Shown: positions 1 to 11,237, counted from the stretch's first letter. The stretch is DNA of 64,000 nt from Gammaproteobacteria bacterium (GCA_030949385.1 JAUZSP010000001.1:124001-188000), one strand, 5' to 3'. Notes: generated by a model not told the origin, from the letters alone. Program-made: numbers and translations.

Positions 1-177
1 ACAAAGACGTAACTTTCACTCAGTTGCACGCGCCCATCACGCAGGCTTTTGACCTCCCAGCCTTGCAGGGAGAGTCCCGCCTCGTAACGGTCTTCGATAA
101 AGTAGTCATGCGTCGCCTTCTTGTTGAGGGCGATGGTGCTACCGCTGGATCTGGGTTTCTTTTTTTTGTCTGGCCAT
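1..177 (-). CDS. smpB: SsrA-binding protein SmpB, N-terminal part, frame broken by a homopolymer
   Basis: SmpB binds tmRNA and takes it to stalled ribosomes for trans-translation. The minus strand reads [14 protein letters not shown], then [20 protein letters not shown] and [12 protein letters not shown], the characteristic start of the SmpB beta-barrel; the rest lies outside the window. The only sensible start, ATG at 177-175, is one base out of frame because the run at 160-167 is eight A (minus strand). With seven A the N-terminus reads [20 protein letters not shown], a standard lysine-rich SmpB start. The ATG lies only 8 bases after a TATAAT box, so the message would be nearly leaderless. 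Family identity is clear; whether the shift is a sequencing error, a mutation or a slippage site is not. Confidence 0.85.
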
Positions 178-185
178 AGGGGAGT

Positions 186-214
186 ATTATAAGCCGTTTG
201 GTCTGTTTTGTCCT
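186..214 (-). promoter_or_regulatory. Sigma-70-type promoter for smpB
   Basis: On the minus strand a perfect TATAAT (191-186) follows AGGACA (214-209) with a 17-base spacer. Transcription would start within a few bases of the smpB ATG at 177, implying a leaderless or very short-leader mRNA; no Shine-Dalgarno sequence is visible in front of that ATG. Confidence 0.55.
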
Positions 215-254
215 AAATTGATATGGGTTTGCACTTGTTCTTGTGCTTATTATT

Positions 255-645
255 TTAAGGCAACTCAACCTTGAGCGGAGCAACCCAATCCTCAGCACGA
301 TGTTCAACCACCACATCGGTATTGATGCCGCCACGGATATTAAACTTACCGGTTAAACGCATAAAAGACGGCTGACAGGCTTTGACCAGATCATCCAGAA
401 TGCGATTGGTAACGTCTTCGTGGAAATGCCCCTCTTCGCGGAACGTCCAGAGATAGAGTTTGAGGGATTTCAGCTCAACGCACTCTTTAGCAGGAACGTA
501 TTCCAGCAAAAAAGGTCGCAAAATCCGGTTGGCCGGTTTTGGGACAGACGCAGGTGAACTCAGGAATGTTCATGCGAATGGTGTAGTCGCGTTCGCCTCT
601 TGGGTTGGGAAAGGTTTCCAATGAATGAGTGGGCTGAGTGGACAT
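255..645 (-). CDS. queF: NADPH-dependent 7-cyano-7-deazaguanine reductase QueF, frame broken
   Basis: QueF reduces preQ0 to preQ1 in queuosine synthesis. From the ATG at 645 (AGGAG about 9 bases upstream) the protein reads [20 protein letters not shown] and then the active-site stretch [14 protein letters not shown]; it continues in another frame as [20 protein letters not shown], then [13 protein letters not shown], the rest of a short (unimodal) QueF. The switch falls in the A-run at 508-513 (plus strand): six bases where five would keep frame and give ATFLLEYVP. The corrected product is about 129 residues, normal for the short form. An intact catalytic Cys and full-length ends argue for a sequencing error. 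Confidence 0.88.
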
Positions 646-845
646 GATGGTCGGCTCCTGCTGTAAAAAACCGGCGAGTATAGCACCCTTCGATGGGGCT
701 ATTTAGGCAGGGTTGTCAGTTGAGTCTCGTGTTAGGGAGGCTGATTTGGGAAAAAGGGTTTGATTCCACTGGAAATTTCTCAACAGCTTGGTTAGGCTGC
801 GCGACACGATCTAAGCATTCTTCTGAGTAGCCATCGAACCATAAT

Positions 846-3800
846 ATGCGTCTGAGTAAAATCAAATTAGCGGGCTTCAAATCTTTTGTTGATCCGACCA
901 CCATTCACATCCCCAGTAACTTGATTGGCATTGTCGGCCCCAATGGCTGTGGTAAATCCAATGTCATTGATGCGGTGCGTTGGGTGATGGGAGAGTCTTC
1001 AGCCAAACATTTGCGTGGCGCGTCGATGGACGATGTGATCTTCACCGGCTCCTCGGCGCGTAAGCCGGTGGGGCAAGCTTCGGTGGAGCTGGTGTTTGAT
1101 AACAGCGACGGCACCTTAGGGGGCGAGTACGCCAGTTACAGTGAAATTGCTTTGAAACGGCGCATCACTCGCGAAGGCCAATCGCAATATTTTCTCAATA
1201 ACAGCCGTTGTCGTCGCCGTGACATCACCGATATTTTTCTCGGTACCGGTCTGGGACCGCGCAGCTACGCCATTATCGAGCAGGGGATGGTGAATCGTCT
1301 GATTGAAGCCAAACCGGAAGAGCTGCGAGTTTATCTGGAAGAGGCCGCAGGCATTTCCAAATACAAAGAACGCCGCCGTGAAACAGAAAACCGCATTCGC
1401 CACACCCGTGAAAATCTAGAGCGTCTTGACGATCTACGCGAAGAATTGGAGAAACAGCTCGAACGTCTGAAACGCCAAGCGGCCACGGCCCGTCGCTTTA
1501 AAACCTTAAAAGAGGAAGAGCGTCGTCTCAAAGCGGAGTTGTTGGCGCTGCGTTATCGCGATCTAAATCAGGAGTTGGAACAGAAGCAGGGTCGTCAGTC
1601 GGCTTTAGAGACCGAACTGGAAGCGAGCATTGCCCAGCAGCGTTCCATTGAACGTCATATTGAAGCGGATCGGCAGCGTTACAGCGAAGCCAACGATGCG
1701 TTTAATGCCATTCAGGCTAAATTTTATCAGCTCGGTGGTGAGATCAGCCGAGTTGAACAGAGCATTCAACATCTGCGTGAGAGTCGTTCTAAGGCGGAAC
1801 GTGAACTTCAGCAGGTTTTGGGTCTGTGGCAAGAGCTTGAAGAGCACATCGCCAGCGAGCAGATGCAGTTGGAACAACTGAACGAGCAGCGCTTGCAAGA
1901 TGAACCGGCGCAAGAAGAGCTGTTGATGCAGCAAGAGATGCAGGCAGATCAGTTGCAGACGGCGGAAGAAGCGATGGAGGCGTGGCAGCAGCAGTGGCAC
2001 GACTACAGCCAACGCAGTGCCGAACCGCTTCGGATCGCTCACGGCGAACGCTCGCGTATGGATCAGCTGGAAGCCCAAGTCCAGCGCCATCAGCAGCGCC
2101 GCGAACGTCTGGAAGGGGAGCAGGCTCACCTCGATGGCAGCGAACTGGATAGCGAGATTGAGCAGTGGCAAGAGCAGCAATTGAGCGGCGAAGCGCAGTT
2201 GCAAGAGGCGGAGCAGCAGTTGGAAGGCGTGCAAAAGTCTTTGAACGACAACCAGTTGCTGCGTCGCGAACAAGAGAATGAATTGAATCAGTTGCGTCAG
2301 CGTCAACAGAAGCAGAGCGGTCGTTTGGCCTCTTTGGAAGCGTTGCAACAGGCTGCACTTGGCCAGCAAGAACAAAATGTGGTGAGCTGGTTGGAAGGGC
2401 AAAATTTAGCCGATCGTCCTCGTCTGGCGCAGCAGTTGGAGGTGGATGAGGGCTGGCAGCAGGCGGTAGAAACGGTGCTGGCGGATCATTTAGAAGCGGT
2501 CTGTGTCGATCAGCTGGGTCCAGTGGCTCCTCTGTTAGAGAGTCTGGAGCACGGTTCGTTGCTGTTGCTGGAGCGCGGCAGCTCTGCTCCGGTGTTGAGC
2601 AGTACAAAAACGCTGCTGAGCAAGGTGCGCAGTGAAGAGAATCTTGAGAGCTTGTTGGCTTCAGTTTATGTGGCCGATGACTTGCCATCTGCGTTGCAAA
2701 TGAGGTTGCAGTTACAGCAGCATGAATCTGTAATTACCCCAGAGGGCATTTGGCTGGGATCCAACTGGCTGCGGATCAAACAAGACGAGGATAAAAACAG
2801 CGGTGTGTTGGTGCGTGGGCAAGAGATTAAAACCTTGAGTGCCGATCAAGCGCTGTTGGTGGAACAGATTGAGCAGCTTGAAGATCAACTGGAAGCCACT
2901 TTGTCCGCTGTGCAGGAGCAAGAGCAGCAGTTGGAAGAGCTGCGCCAAAGCGTCAATCAGAATCAGCGTGAGATCGGTGAGGCGCATCGCCATCTCGACA
3001 GCGCACGCTTGCGTCGTGAGCAACTGAGCCAGCGTTGGCAGCGGTTGGGTGAAGAGGCAGAAGAGATACAGGTGCAATTGGAGAGCGATCAGGAGGCGTT
3101 GCAGATTGCAGAGCAGCGTTATCATGAGGCGTTGCAGCAGAGCGAAGTGATGGCCGATGAGGGTGAGGCACTGCGTTTGCAACAAGATGAGTTGAATTCG
3201 CAACTGAATGAACTGCGTCAACAGGCACGGGAATTGACCGAGGCCGAACATGTTTTGGCACTGCGTCTGGAATCCAATCGCAGCGCGTTGGCGGCGGCAG
3301 AACAGAGTGGGCAACGAGCTCAGGCTCAGCTGTTGCAGTTGAGTGAGCGACGTGAAACGTTGCAGCAACAGTTGAGTGTTGAAGAGCAACCGGTGGATCA
3401 GTTGCAGCGCGAGTTGGAGCGTTATTTGGCCGACCGTGTTGGCATTGAAAAACGTCTGAGTGATGCACAGAATTTGCGTGCTGAGATTGAAACCCGCCAG
3501 CAACAGCAAGAGAAGCAGCGTCTGGAAGTGGAGCAGGTTGTTAACGAGGTACGCGAGCGCGTGCAACAGGAGAGTTTGGCCGTACAGGAGAGTAAAGTGC
3601 GCTGCGGTACACTGTTGGAGCAGTTGGCTGAGACCAATTTTAGCCTTGAATGGTTACTGCAAGAATTAGATGTGTCGGCATCGGTTAAGATCTGGCAGCC
3701 TAATGTCGAGCAGATGGCGCAAAAAATTCAGCGTTTGGGGGCGATTAACTTAGCGGCCATTGATGAATACGAAGAGCAATTGCAGCGTAAAGAGCATATG

Positions 3801-4349
3801 CAGAGCCAATATGATGATATTAATGAGGCGCTGCTGACCTTGGAGACCGCCATTGCTAAAATGGATCGTGAAACGCGCAGCCGGTTTAAAGAGACCTTTG
3901 ATCAAGTTAACCGTAAAATGCAGCACTTCTTCCCACGCCTGTTTGGTGGAGGTAAGGCAAATCTGGAATTGACTGACGATGATCTGTTGACGGCGGGGGT
4001 CACGATTCGCGCTCAACCTCCAGGCAAGCGGGTTAATAACATTCATCTGTTGTCGGGCGGTGAAAAAGCTTTGACCGCAGTGGCGTTGGTGTTTGCCTTT
4101 TTCGAATTAAACCCCTCGCCGTTTTGTATGTTGGATGAGGTAGATGCACCGTTGGATGACGCCAATGTGGGGCGTTTTTGTGAGTTGGTAAAAGAGATGT
4201 CGGAGCGGGTACAGTTTATTTTTATTACCCATAATAAGAGTACGATGGAGTTGTCGGAGCAGTTGATGGGGGTGACCATGCATGAAGCAGGTGTTTCACG
4301 TCTTGTTACTGTAAATGTTCATGAGGCGGCCAAGATGGCCAATGGTTAG
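846..4349 (+). CDS. smc: Chromosome partition protein SMC
   Basis: A 1167-residue SMC ATPase that organises and condenses the chromosome, probably with ScpA and ScpB, which are not in this window. The N-terminal head has Walker A GPNGCGKSN (31-39). Two long glutamine- and glutamate-rich coiled coils flank a hinge at roughly residues 520-640. The C-terminal head has the ABC signature LSGGEKALTA and Walker B CMLDEVDAPLDD. Length matches the gammaproteobacterial family. Eleven bases separate it from zipA, as in many gammaproteobacteria that use SMC rather than MukB. The many long reading frames on the opposite strand are a result of its biased codon use. Confidence 0.97.
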   Translation: MRLSKIKLAGFKSFVDPTTIHIPSNLIGIVGPNGCGKSNVIDAVRWVMGESSAKHLRGASMDDVIFTGSSARKPVGQASVELVFDNSDGTLGGEYASYSEIALKRRITREGQSQYFLNNSRCRRRDITDIFLGTGLGPRSYAIIEQGMVNRLIEAKPEELRVYLEEAAGISKYKERRRETENRIRHTRENLERLDDLREELEKQLERLKRQAATARRFKTLKEEERRLKAELLALRYRDLNQELEQKQGRQSALETELEASIAQQRSIERHIEADRQRYSEANDAFNAIQAKFYQLGGEISRVEQSIQHLRESRSKAERELQQVLGLWQELEEHIASEQMQLEQLNEQRLQDEPAQEELLMQQEMQADQLQTAEEAMEAWQQQWHDYSQRSAEPLRIAHGERSRMDQLEAQVQRHQQRRERLEGEQAHLDGSELDSEIEQWQEQQLSGEAQLQEAEQQLEGVQKSLNDNQLLRREQENELNQLRQRQQKQSGRLASLEALQQAALGQQEQNVVSWLEGQNLADRPRLAQQLEVDEGWQQAVETVLADHLEAVCVDQLGPVAPLLESLEHGSLLLLERGSSAPVLSSTKTLLSKVRSEENLESLLASVYVADDLPSALQMRLQLQQHESVITPEGIWLGSNWLRIKQDEDKNSGVLVRGQEIKTLSADQALLVEQIEQLEDQLEATLSAVQEQEQQLEELRQSVNQNQREIGEAHRHLDSARLRREQLSQRWQRLGEEAEEIQVQLESDQEALQIAEQRYHEALQQSEVMADEGEALRLQQDELNSQLNELRQQARELTEAEHVLALRLESNRSALAAAEQSGQRAQAQLLQLSERRETLQQQLSVEEQPVDQLQRELERYLADRVGIEKRLSDAQNLRAEIETRQQQQEKQRLEVEQVVNEVRERVQQESLAVQESKVRCGTLLEQLAETNFSLEWLLQELDVSASVKIWQPNVEQMAQKIQRLGAINLAAIDEYEEQLQRKEHMQSQYDDINEALLTLETAIAKMDRETRSRFKETFDQVNRKMQHFFPRLFGGGKANLELTDDDLLTAGVTIRAQPPGKRVNNIHLLSGGEKALTAVALVFAFFELNPSPFCMLDEVDAPLDDANVGRFCELVKEMSERVQFIFITHNKSTMELSEQLMGVTMHEAGVSRLVTVNVHEAAKMANG

Positions 4350-4360
4350 GAGAGACAACC

Positions 4361-5134
4361 ATGGACCTGTTGCGTTGGGTGTTGTTATTGATTGGAATCG
4401 CTATTTTGGCGGCCATTTATTTGAGTGGTCGCAACAGCGAAAATCGTTTGCGCCCGAAAACAAAGTCGAAAGTACACAAAGAACCGGCTCTGGATGCCGG
4501 TTCTCTGGATGAGACGTTGGAGAGTTTGGACCGGGTGGTGGCGGAAAAAACCGGGGTTGATGGTGATTTTGTTTTGCCAGATGAGCCAAAAAGGCCATCC
4601 AAGACTAAAAAAGACAGCAAAACCAAAGCTGAAAAAATAAACATTAAAGAGAGCATCGAACACTTTGATGAGCAGAAAACCGACTCTTGGCAGGCCTTCA
4701 CCGGCGAAGTGAAAAGCAAAATTATTTCACTGCATGTGGCGGCGCTGGGTGAGGCGACCTTTTCAGGTCTGGATCTGACCGCCATTTTTACTGCACGCAA
4801 TTACAAATACGGCAAGATGGCTATTTTTCATGAGGTGCATGGCAATGAGATTATCTACAGCATCGCCAATATGGTTGAGCCGGGCATTTTTATTCTTGAT
4901 GATATGGATGAATTACAGACCCCTGGTATTACCTTGTTTATCTCCTTGCCTGCGCCGTTGTCGGCCACAGTGGTGTTTGATGCCATGCTCAATGAAGCCA
5001 TTTCACTCTCACAAGAGTTGGGTGGTCAGCTGCGGGACGATCAACACAGCACGTTGACCAATCAGCGGGTAACACAAATTCAAGACGAGCTGCGTGAATA
5101 CGAGCGGCAGTTAAAACTCAAAGGGGTTGGATAA
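4361..5134 (+). CDS. zipA: Cell division protein ZipA
   Basis: ZipA anchors FtsZ to the inner membrane at the division site. The 257-residue product has an N-terminal membrane anchor (about residues 4-22, LLRWVLLLIGIAILAAIYL), a charged low-complexity linker (about 25-115) and the C-terminal FtsZ-binding ZipA domain from about residue 118 (IISLHVAALGEATFSGLDL, later VEPGIFILDDMDE). It lies between smc and ligA, a conserved arrangement (zipA-ligA). The product is somewhat shorter than the E. coli one because the linker is short. Confidence 0.95.
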   Translation: MDLLRWVLLLIGIAILAAIYLSGRNSENRLRPKTKSKVHKEPALDAGSLDETLESLDRVVAEKTGVDGDFVLPDEPKRPSKTKKDSKTKAEKINIKESIEHFDEQKTDSWQAFTGEVKSKIISLHVAALGEATFSGLDLTAIFTARNYKYGKMAIFHEVHGNEIIYSIANMVEPGIFILDDMDELQTPGITLFISLPAPLSATVVFDAMLNEAISLSQELGGQLRDDQHSTLTNQRVTQIQDELREYERQLKLKGVG

Positions 5135-7192
<2,058 letters not shown>

Positions 7193-7250
7193 AGAAAATC
7201 AAAGAGGCTATCGAACGCTTGACTTTACAGGCGTTACATTTGACTCATAC

Positions 7251-7279
7251 AAAACCGCTGCTTTATCCAGCGGTTTTTT
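7251..7279 (+). terminator. Intrinsic terminator after ligA
   Basis: Perfect 10-base inverted repeat AAAACCGCTG (7251-7260) and CAGCGGTTTT (7268-7277) with a 7-base loop, running into six T (7274-7279). It would end the smc-zipA-ligA transcript. A short hydrophobic reading frame crosses this region in a second frame but is not convincing as a gene. Confidence 0.75.
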
Positions 7280-7353
7280 ATTGCTGTTGTTGGCGCTGGC
7301 GTTTTGTGACCCGCTGCTGTTTAACAACGATCTGCTGGGTAAGGGAGCATAAA

Positions 7354-8301
7354 ATGGTTTTTTTAGATTCGGTTTTGGCGTTTGCAATTACCTTGCTGGC
7401 GTTCAGTTTGGTGGTGACGTTGCTGGTGGATTTTACCGTGGCTAAGTTGGGTTTTCGGCATCAGACGGTGGTGAGTACCTTAAAGGTGTTGTACAGCGAT
7501 TACATTCAGTTTAATCGAGCCAGTGATGATACGACAAAAGTGGCTGCGGAAGCCGATACCTTTGTGCGTACGTTATTGAATTTTGTTGGCTTGCGTCAGA
7601 GCGGGGGTAATACGGATCTGCGTTGCCAAACCTTGCAGGAAGATGCCAAGCTCTATCAAAAATCCTCGCCTGTGGTGGAGATTGCTGAAACGACGTTGGC
7701 CAACGCCTTGAGTGCGGATCTGTTTGCGGATAAAAAACTCACTGCAATTGAGGTCGGTGCCAAGCTGCAAGGTGATAACGGTGCTGATGAGAATGATTTT
7801 TATCGCTATGTGAAAGCGCACTATTTTTTGCGCATGGAGAATCAACAGCGGCTGTTTAAGGTTAAGGCTAAACGCATCAGTTACAGCTTCTCTTTTTTGG
7901 TGGTGGTGCTGTTTAATGTTAATGCGCTGGATCTTTATCAGGCCTTTATGGGCAGTGCGGCTGCGCGTGAAAATGTGATTCAGAGTTACTCAACGGAGCT
8001 TAAGCCACAGGCGGAGAAGGTCTTAAGTGGTGCTGCCAGTGAGCACGATATTAAGCCAATTATGCAAACAGTGGACTCATGGCAATTGCCCATCGGTTGG
8101 AAAAACAGCGCGGTTGTTACTGATATTTATAACTTTAAGCAAGGGTCTTTGAGCGTAATGCAGTTGTTGCTGGCTCTGGTGACGTGGTTAATAGGCTTGA
8201 TTGCAGCGGGTTTGATGATTGGTCAAGGCGCACCGTTTTGGTTTGACTTGATTCAGAAGATGGTGAAAATTCGGGATTCGGTGAAGTCGGCTAAGGGTTA
8301 G
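7354..8301 (+). CDS. Membrane protein of unknown function
   Basis: No family recognised. From ATG 7354 (GGGAG 5-9 bases upstream) the product is 315 residues. It has an N-terminal membrane segment (about 7-27, VLAFAITLLAFSLVVTLLV), a soluble part of about 140 residues with several hydrophilic helices, a second membrane segment (about 173-187, YSFSFLVVVLFNVNAL), another soluble part, and a C-terminal membrane segment (about 272-292, LLLALVTWLIGLIAAGLMIG). The reading frame is open further upstream to 7189, but that part crosses the ligA terminator and has unlikely composition, so the later start with a good ribosome site is chosen. Its end overlaps the convergent toxin gene by four bases. Confidence 0.7.
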   Translation: MVFLDSVLAFAITLLAFSLVVTLLVDFTVAKLGFRHQTVVSTLKVLYSDYIQFNRASDDTTKVAAEADTFVRTLLNFVGLRQSGGNTDLRCQTLQEDAKLYQKSSPVVEIAETTLANALSADLFADKKLTAIEVGAKLQGDNGADENDFYRYVKAHYFLRMENQQRLFKVKAKRISYSFSFLVVVLFNVNALDLYQAFMGSAAARENVIQSYSTELKPQAEKVLSGAASEHDIKPIMQTVDSWQLPIGWKNSAVVTDIYNFKQGSLSVMQLLLALVTWLIGLIAAGLMIGQGAPFWFDLIQKMVKIRDSVKSAKG

Positions 8302-8711
8302 TAATTTCCGCGCATCAGCACGGTGCCGTAACGTAAAAAATCATCAAGGTGGTGTTTGATAATGTTGATGGTAATGGGCAATTGCAACGCTTGATAATCA
8401 TGTACGGCAATGTTCCGAAAGCCAACCATGCGTTTTAAGGTGTCCGCCAGTTCGTTGTCGATCCAGTTGCTTTGTGCCAGTAGGGTGAACACATCACGCG
8501 AGCTTTGCGGTACACCCAATTTTTCACGTCGAATCAGGTGGTAGCCCATGTCCAGCGAGGCTTCGCAAGCGCGTTGAATGTTTAAAATGGCGGCATCTTG
8601 GCGGGAGTAATTTTGTGCAAAGCTGTCAGGATCGGCTTCATACTCTTCCCGTATTCGTATCACGCATCGTTCGATGGTGGCCAGTTTGTTGATTAATACG
8701 TCATCGACCAT
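8298..8711 (-). CDS. hepT: HepT-like toxin (HEPN RNase, DUF86)
   Basis: The 137-residue product has the HEPN active-site motif R(X)4HXY as R99, H104 and Y106 (RNIAVHDY). HepT family toxins are RNases neutralised by a partner MntA nucleotidyltransferase, which AMPylates a tyrosine near the active site. The gene overlaps the upstream antitoxin by 11 bases, the usual arrangement. A second, diverged pair occurs at 51.3-52.0 kb. The toxin role is inferred from family and pairing. Confidence 0.85.
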   Translation of the reverse strand: MVDDVLINKLATIERCVIRIREEYEADPDSFAQNYSRQDAAILNIQRACEASLDMGYHLIRREKLGVPQSSRDVFTLLAQSNWIDNELADTLKRMVGFRNIAVHDYQALQLPITINIIKHHLDDFLRYGTVLMRGNY

Positions 8712-9096
8712 AAACAGTGCCTTGTTGTTCGATCTCTTTTAGTTGTTGACCGCGAGCTTCATCAAGTTCGGTTTTTTCTCTCAGGATCATGATTTCGTAG
8801 AGTGGCGCTTGAAGATCATACGCCCACCAACGTTCACCGAGGGTGATGATTTGATATTGCATGACGGTGGAGGCGGCGCGCAGATCGAGCAGATCCACGG
8901 GGCAGTGAACCCAATCTTCCAGTGATCCGGCGAACTCCCACAATTTCAGTGGATCGGCGTAACCGCCAACCAGAACAGCCAGATCAAGGTCGCTTTCCGC
9001 ATGGGCATCGCCACGAATGCGGCTGCCGAAGGCGTAGATGGCCAATAGGTTTGGAAATTGGTTTTTCAAAAAAGTGACGATGGGGGCTTTTTTCAT
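8701..9096 (-). CDS. mntA: MntA-like antitoxin nucleotidyltransferase
   Basis: A 131-residue minimal nucleotidyltransferase with the GSX10DXD motif: G24-S25 then D36 and D38 (FGSRIRGDAHAESDLDLAV). It is encoded just before the HepT-type toxin, overlapping it by 11 bases. In known pairs the MntA protein inactivates HepT by AMPylation. The C-terminal part is helical and charged (EKTELDEARGQQLKEIEQQ). Confidence 0.83.
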   Translation of the reverse strand: MKKAPIVTFLKNQFPNLLAIYAFGSRIRGDAHAESDLDLAVLVGGYADPLKLWEFAGSLEDWVHCPVDLLDLRAASTVMQYQIITLGERWWAYDLQAPLYEIMILREKTELDEARGQQLKEIEQQGTVYGR

Positions 9097-9123
9097 GCCT
9101 CATGCTCGGTTTGATGTGATTGG

Positions 9124-9711
9124 CTAGTTGGGATAACTGACCTTTTCGTTATCGACGGTAATTAATTGCTTGTTTATGAGATGATTGAAGTAGTTTTGAA
9201 TTGCAATGTCATTGCCCTGAATGTGTAACTGAGCTGCAATATGGTTTTTGAGTGAGCTGACTTTTTGTGGGCGTTTTTCGATAGGTCGAGATTTTAGACT
9301 GTTTTTCAGTAGATCAATGTCGGTAATGTGTGTCTCTTTTTCTTCTGCATTGCTGGTGCTTATTTTGGCTAAATTGACTTTAATTTGTTTGCAGGTTCTA
9401 CCGTTGGCTCGTATATGGGCGATTAAAGGGGGGAGTAACCTTTATCGTTGCTGATGACTTCAAAGGTAATGTTTTTGTTGGCTTCTTGATCGTATTTGCC
9501 AAGATAATAGGCAAGGTGAAAATCAAGGTTGTTTTCTTGCGTGGTATGAATTTGAATAATGATCATATCAAGCGGTGTGGAATATTTTTTTATCGCCAAA
9601 ATCAACTCTGGGCTGTTTGGCACCTAAAAAAATAAAAATTTTAGAGTATTCATCAAGGCTGATTTTGCTGAGACAATTGATGTTTTCGTAATCAATAAAA
9701 GCCCATTTCAT
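9124..9711 (-). CDS. PIN-like domain protein, frame broken at two homopolymers
   Basis: Assembled across frames the product is about 195 residues. It starts at ATG 9711 (GGAG 8 bases upstream) with MKWAFIDYENINCLSKISLD, whose early acidic residues are typical of a PIN or NYN-like nuclease. It continues with NNLDFHLAYYLGKYD and ITFEVISNDKGYSPL, motifs of a PIN-like family I know by pattern rather than name. It ends with a basic C-terminal part (RPIEKRPQKVSSLKNHIAAQ then INKQLITVDNEKVSYPN). The frame is lost at the T-run 9585-9591 (seven where six fit) and at the G-run 9428-9433 (six where four would give GYSPLIAHI). Nuclease function is inferred. It sits next to a toxin-antitoxin pair in the same orientation. 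Confidence 0.65.
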
Positions 9712-9735
9712 AAGCTACTCCCATATCGGGTGAAA

Positions 9736-9766
9736 GTAGGGTGCAATAACCAAAGGGCATTGCACC
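9736..9766 (+). repeat. Dispersed intergenic repeat, copy 1
   Basis: A 31-base element beginning GTAGG, with inverted arms GGTGCAAT and ATTGCACC around AACCAAAGGGC. Close copies occur at 16769-16799 (opposite strand) and 48179-48210. It lies downstream of gltD and upstream of the PIN-like gene. Confidence 0.75.
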
Positions 9767-9784
9767 TGTAAAGTCAGAAAAAAC

Positions 9785-11236
9785 CTAACGAGGTAATTCA
9801 GAGCTGCCCATCAAATAGGCATCTACGCTGCGCGCACACTGACGGCCTTCACGGATTGCCCAGACCACCAAGGATTGACCACGGCGCATGTCCCCGGCGG
9901 CAAACACACCCTCCAGAGAGGTGGTGTAGGCGTTTTCGCCTTCGGTCTCACCGAGCACATTGCCTCGTGCGTCCTGTTCAACACCCAGCTCATTCAACAT
10001 GCCCTCATGCACCGGATGCACAAAACCCATCGCCAGCGTAACCAAATCCGCCTTGAGGACAAACTCAGAACCGTCCACTTCAGACATCTGCCACTGGCCG
10101 TTGTCGTCCTGTTGCCATTCGACTTTGATGCAGCGCACACCGGTTAGTGTGCCGTTTTTACCAATAAATTCTTTACTGGCAATCGACCACATGCGTGTGC
10201 AGCCCTCCTCTTGTGACGAAGAGGTACGCATCTTGTTGGGCCAATTCGGCCATGTGAGCGCCTTGTTCTCTTTTTCCGGCGGTTGCGGCATGATCTCAAT
10301 CTGGGTGATGGAGACGGCACCGTGACGAGCCGAGGTACCGATGCAATCAGAGCCGGTATCACCGCCGCCAATCACCACCACATGCTTGCCACGGGCGGAG
10401 ATAAACTGACCTTTTTTCAACTGACTGCCTTGGATTTTTTTACTGTTGGCGCGTAAAAAATCCATCGCATACTCAACGCCTTTCAACTCACGGCCAGAAA
10501 TGGACAGATCACGGGGCAGCTCAGCGCCGCCGGTCAAAATGACCGCATCGTATTTATCACGCAGGCTCTGCGCTGACACATCAACGCCCACATGGGTTTG
10601 GGTGTGCAGTGAAACCCCTTCGGCCAGCAGTTGCGAAACGCGGCGGTCGATGAGTTTTTTGTTCAGCTTGAAATCGGGGATACCGTAGCGCAGCAGACCG
10701 CCGATGCGATCCTCTTTTTCATACAGCGCCACGTTGTGACCGGCGCGTGCCAGTTGCTGCGCACAGGCCATGCCCGCAGGGCCTGAGCCGATCACTGCGA
10801 CCCGTTTTCCGCTCTTTTTAGGCGCGATTTGCGGCGTGATCCAACCCTGATCCCAACCTTTATCGACGATGCTGCACTCGATGGTTTTGATCGTCACCGA
10901 CTCATCGGTGAGGTTCAAGGTGCAGGAAGACTCACAGGGAGCAGGGCAGATGCGACCAGTGAATTCAGGGAAGTTATTCGTGCTGTGCAGCACCTCCAAC
11001 GCCTCTTGCCATTCGCCCTTGTAGACCAAATCGTTCCAGTCGGGAATGTTGTTGTTGACCGGACAGCCTTGGTGACAAAAAGGGATGCCACAATCCATAC
11101 AACGTGCGCCTTGGTGGCTCAGCTCTTGTTCACTGAGAGCGACGGTGAATTCATTGTAGTGCAGGGTGCGATCCCCAACGGGGGCGTAACGCCGTTCCTG
11201 ACGTTGGATCTCCATAAAACCGGTGGTTTTACCCAT
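9785..11236 (-). CDS. gltD: Glutamate synthase (NADPH) small subunit
   Basis: The beta subunit of GOGAT passes electrons from NADPH to the large subunit for making glutamate from glutamine and 2-oxoglutarate. The 483 residues include an N-terminal iron-sulfur region ([17 protein letters not shown], then [12 protein letters not shown]), an FAD-binding motif ([20 protein letters not shown]) and an NADPH-binding motif ([16 protein letters not shown]), ending with the conserved [20 protein letters not shown]. It follows gltB by one base, so translation is likely coupled. Confidence 0.96.
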   Translation of the reverse strand: MGKTTGFMEIQRQERRYAPVGDRTLHYNEFTVALSEQELSHQGARCMDCGIPFCHQGCPVNNNIPDWNDLVYKGEWQEALEVLHSTNNFPEFTGRICPAPCESSCTLNLTDESVTIKTIECSIVDKGWDQGWITPQIAPKKSGKRVAVIGSGPAGMACAQQLARAGHNVALYEKEDRIGGLLRYGIPDFKLNKKLIDRRVSQLLAEGVSLHTQTHVGVDVSAQSLRDKYDAVILTGGAELPRDLSISGRELKGVEYAMDFLRANSKKIQGSQLKKGQFISARGKHVVVIGGGDTGSDCIGTSARHGAVSITQIEIMPQPPEKENKALTWPNWPNKMRTSSSQEEGCTRMWSIASKEFIGKNGTLTGVRCIKVEWQQDDNGQWQMSEVDGSEFVLKADLVTLAMGFVHPVHEGMLNELGVEQDARGNVLGETEGENAYTTSLEGVFAAGDMRRGQSLVVWAIREGRQCARSVDAYLMGSSELPR

Positions 11237-11237
11237 C

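Noticed and set aside
1605-3566. Several long reading frames of 170-300 codons on the minus strand inside smc
   Set aside because: They mirror the strongly biased glutamine and glutamate codons of the coiled coil, give leucine- or serine-rich nonsense, and overlap a clearly real gene.
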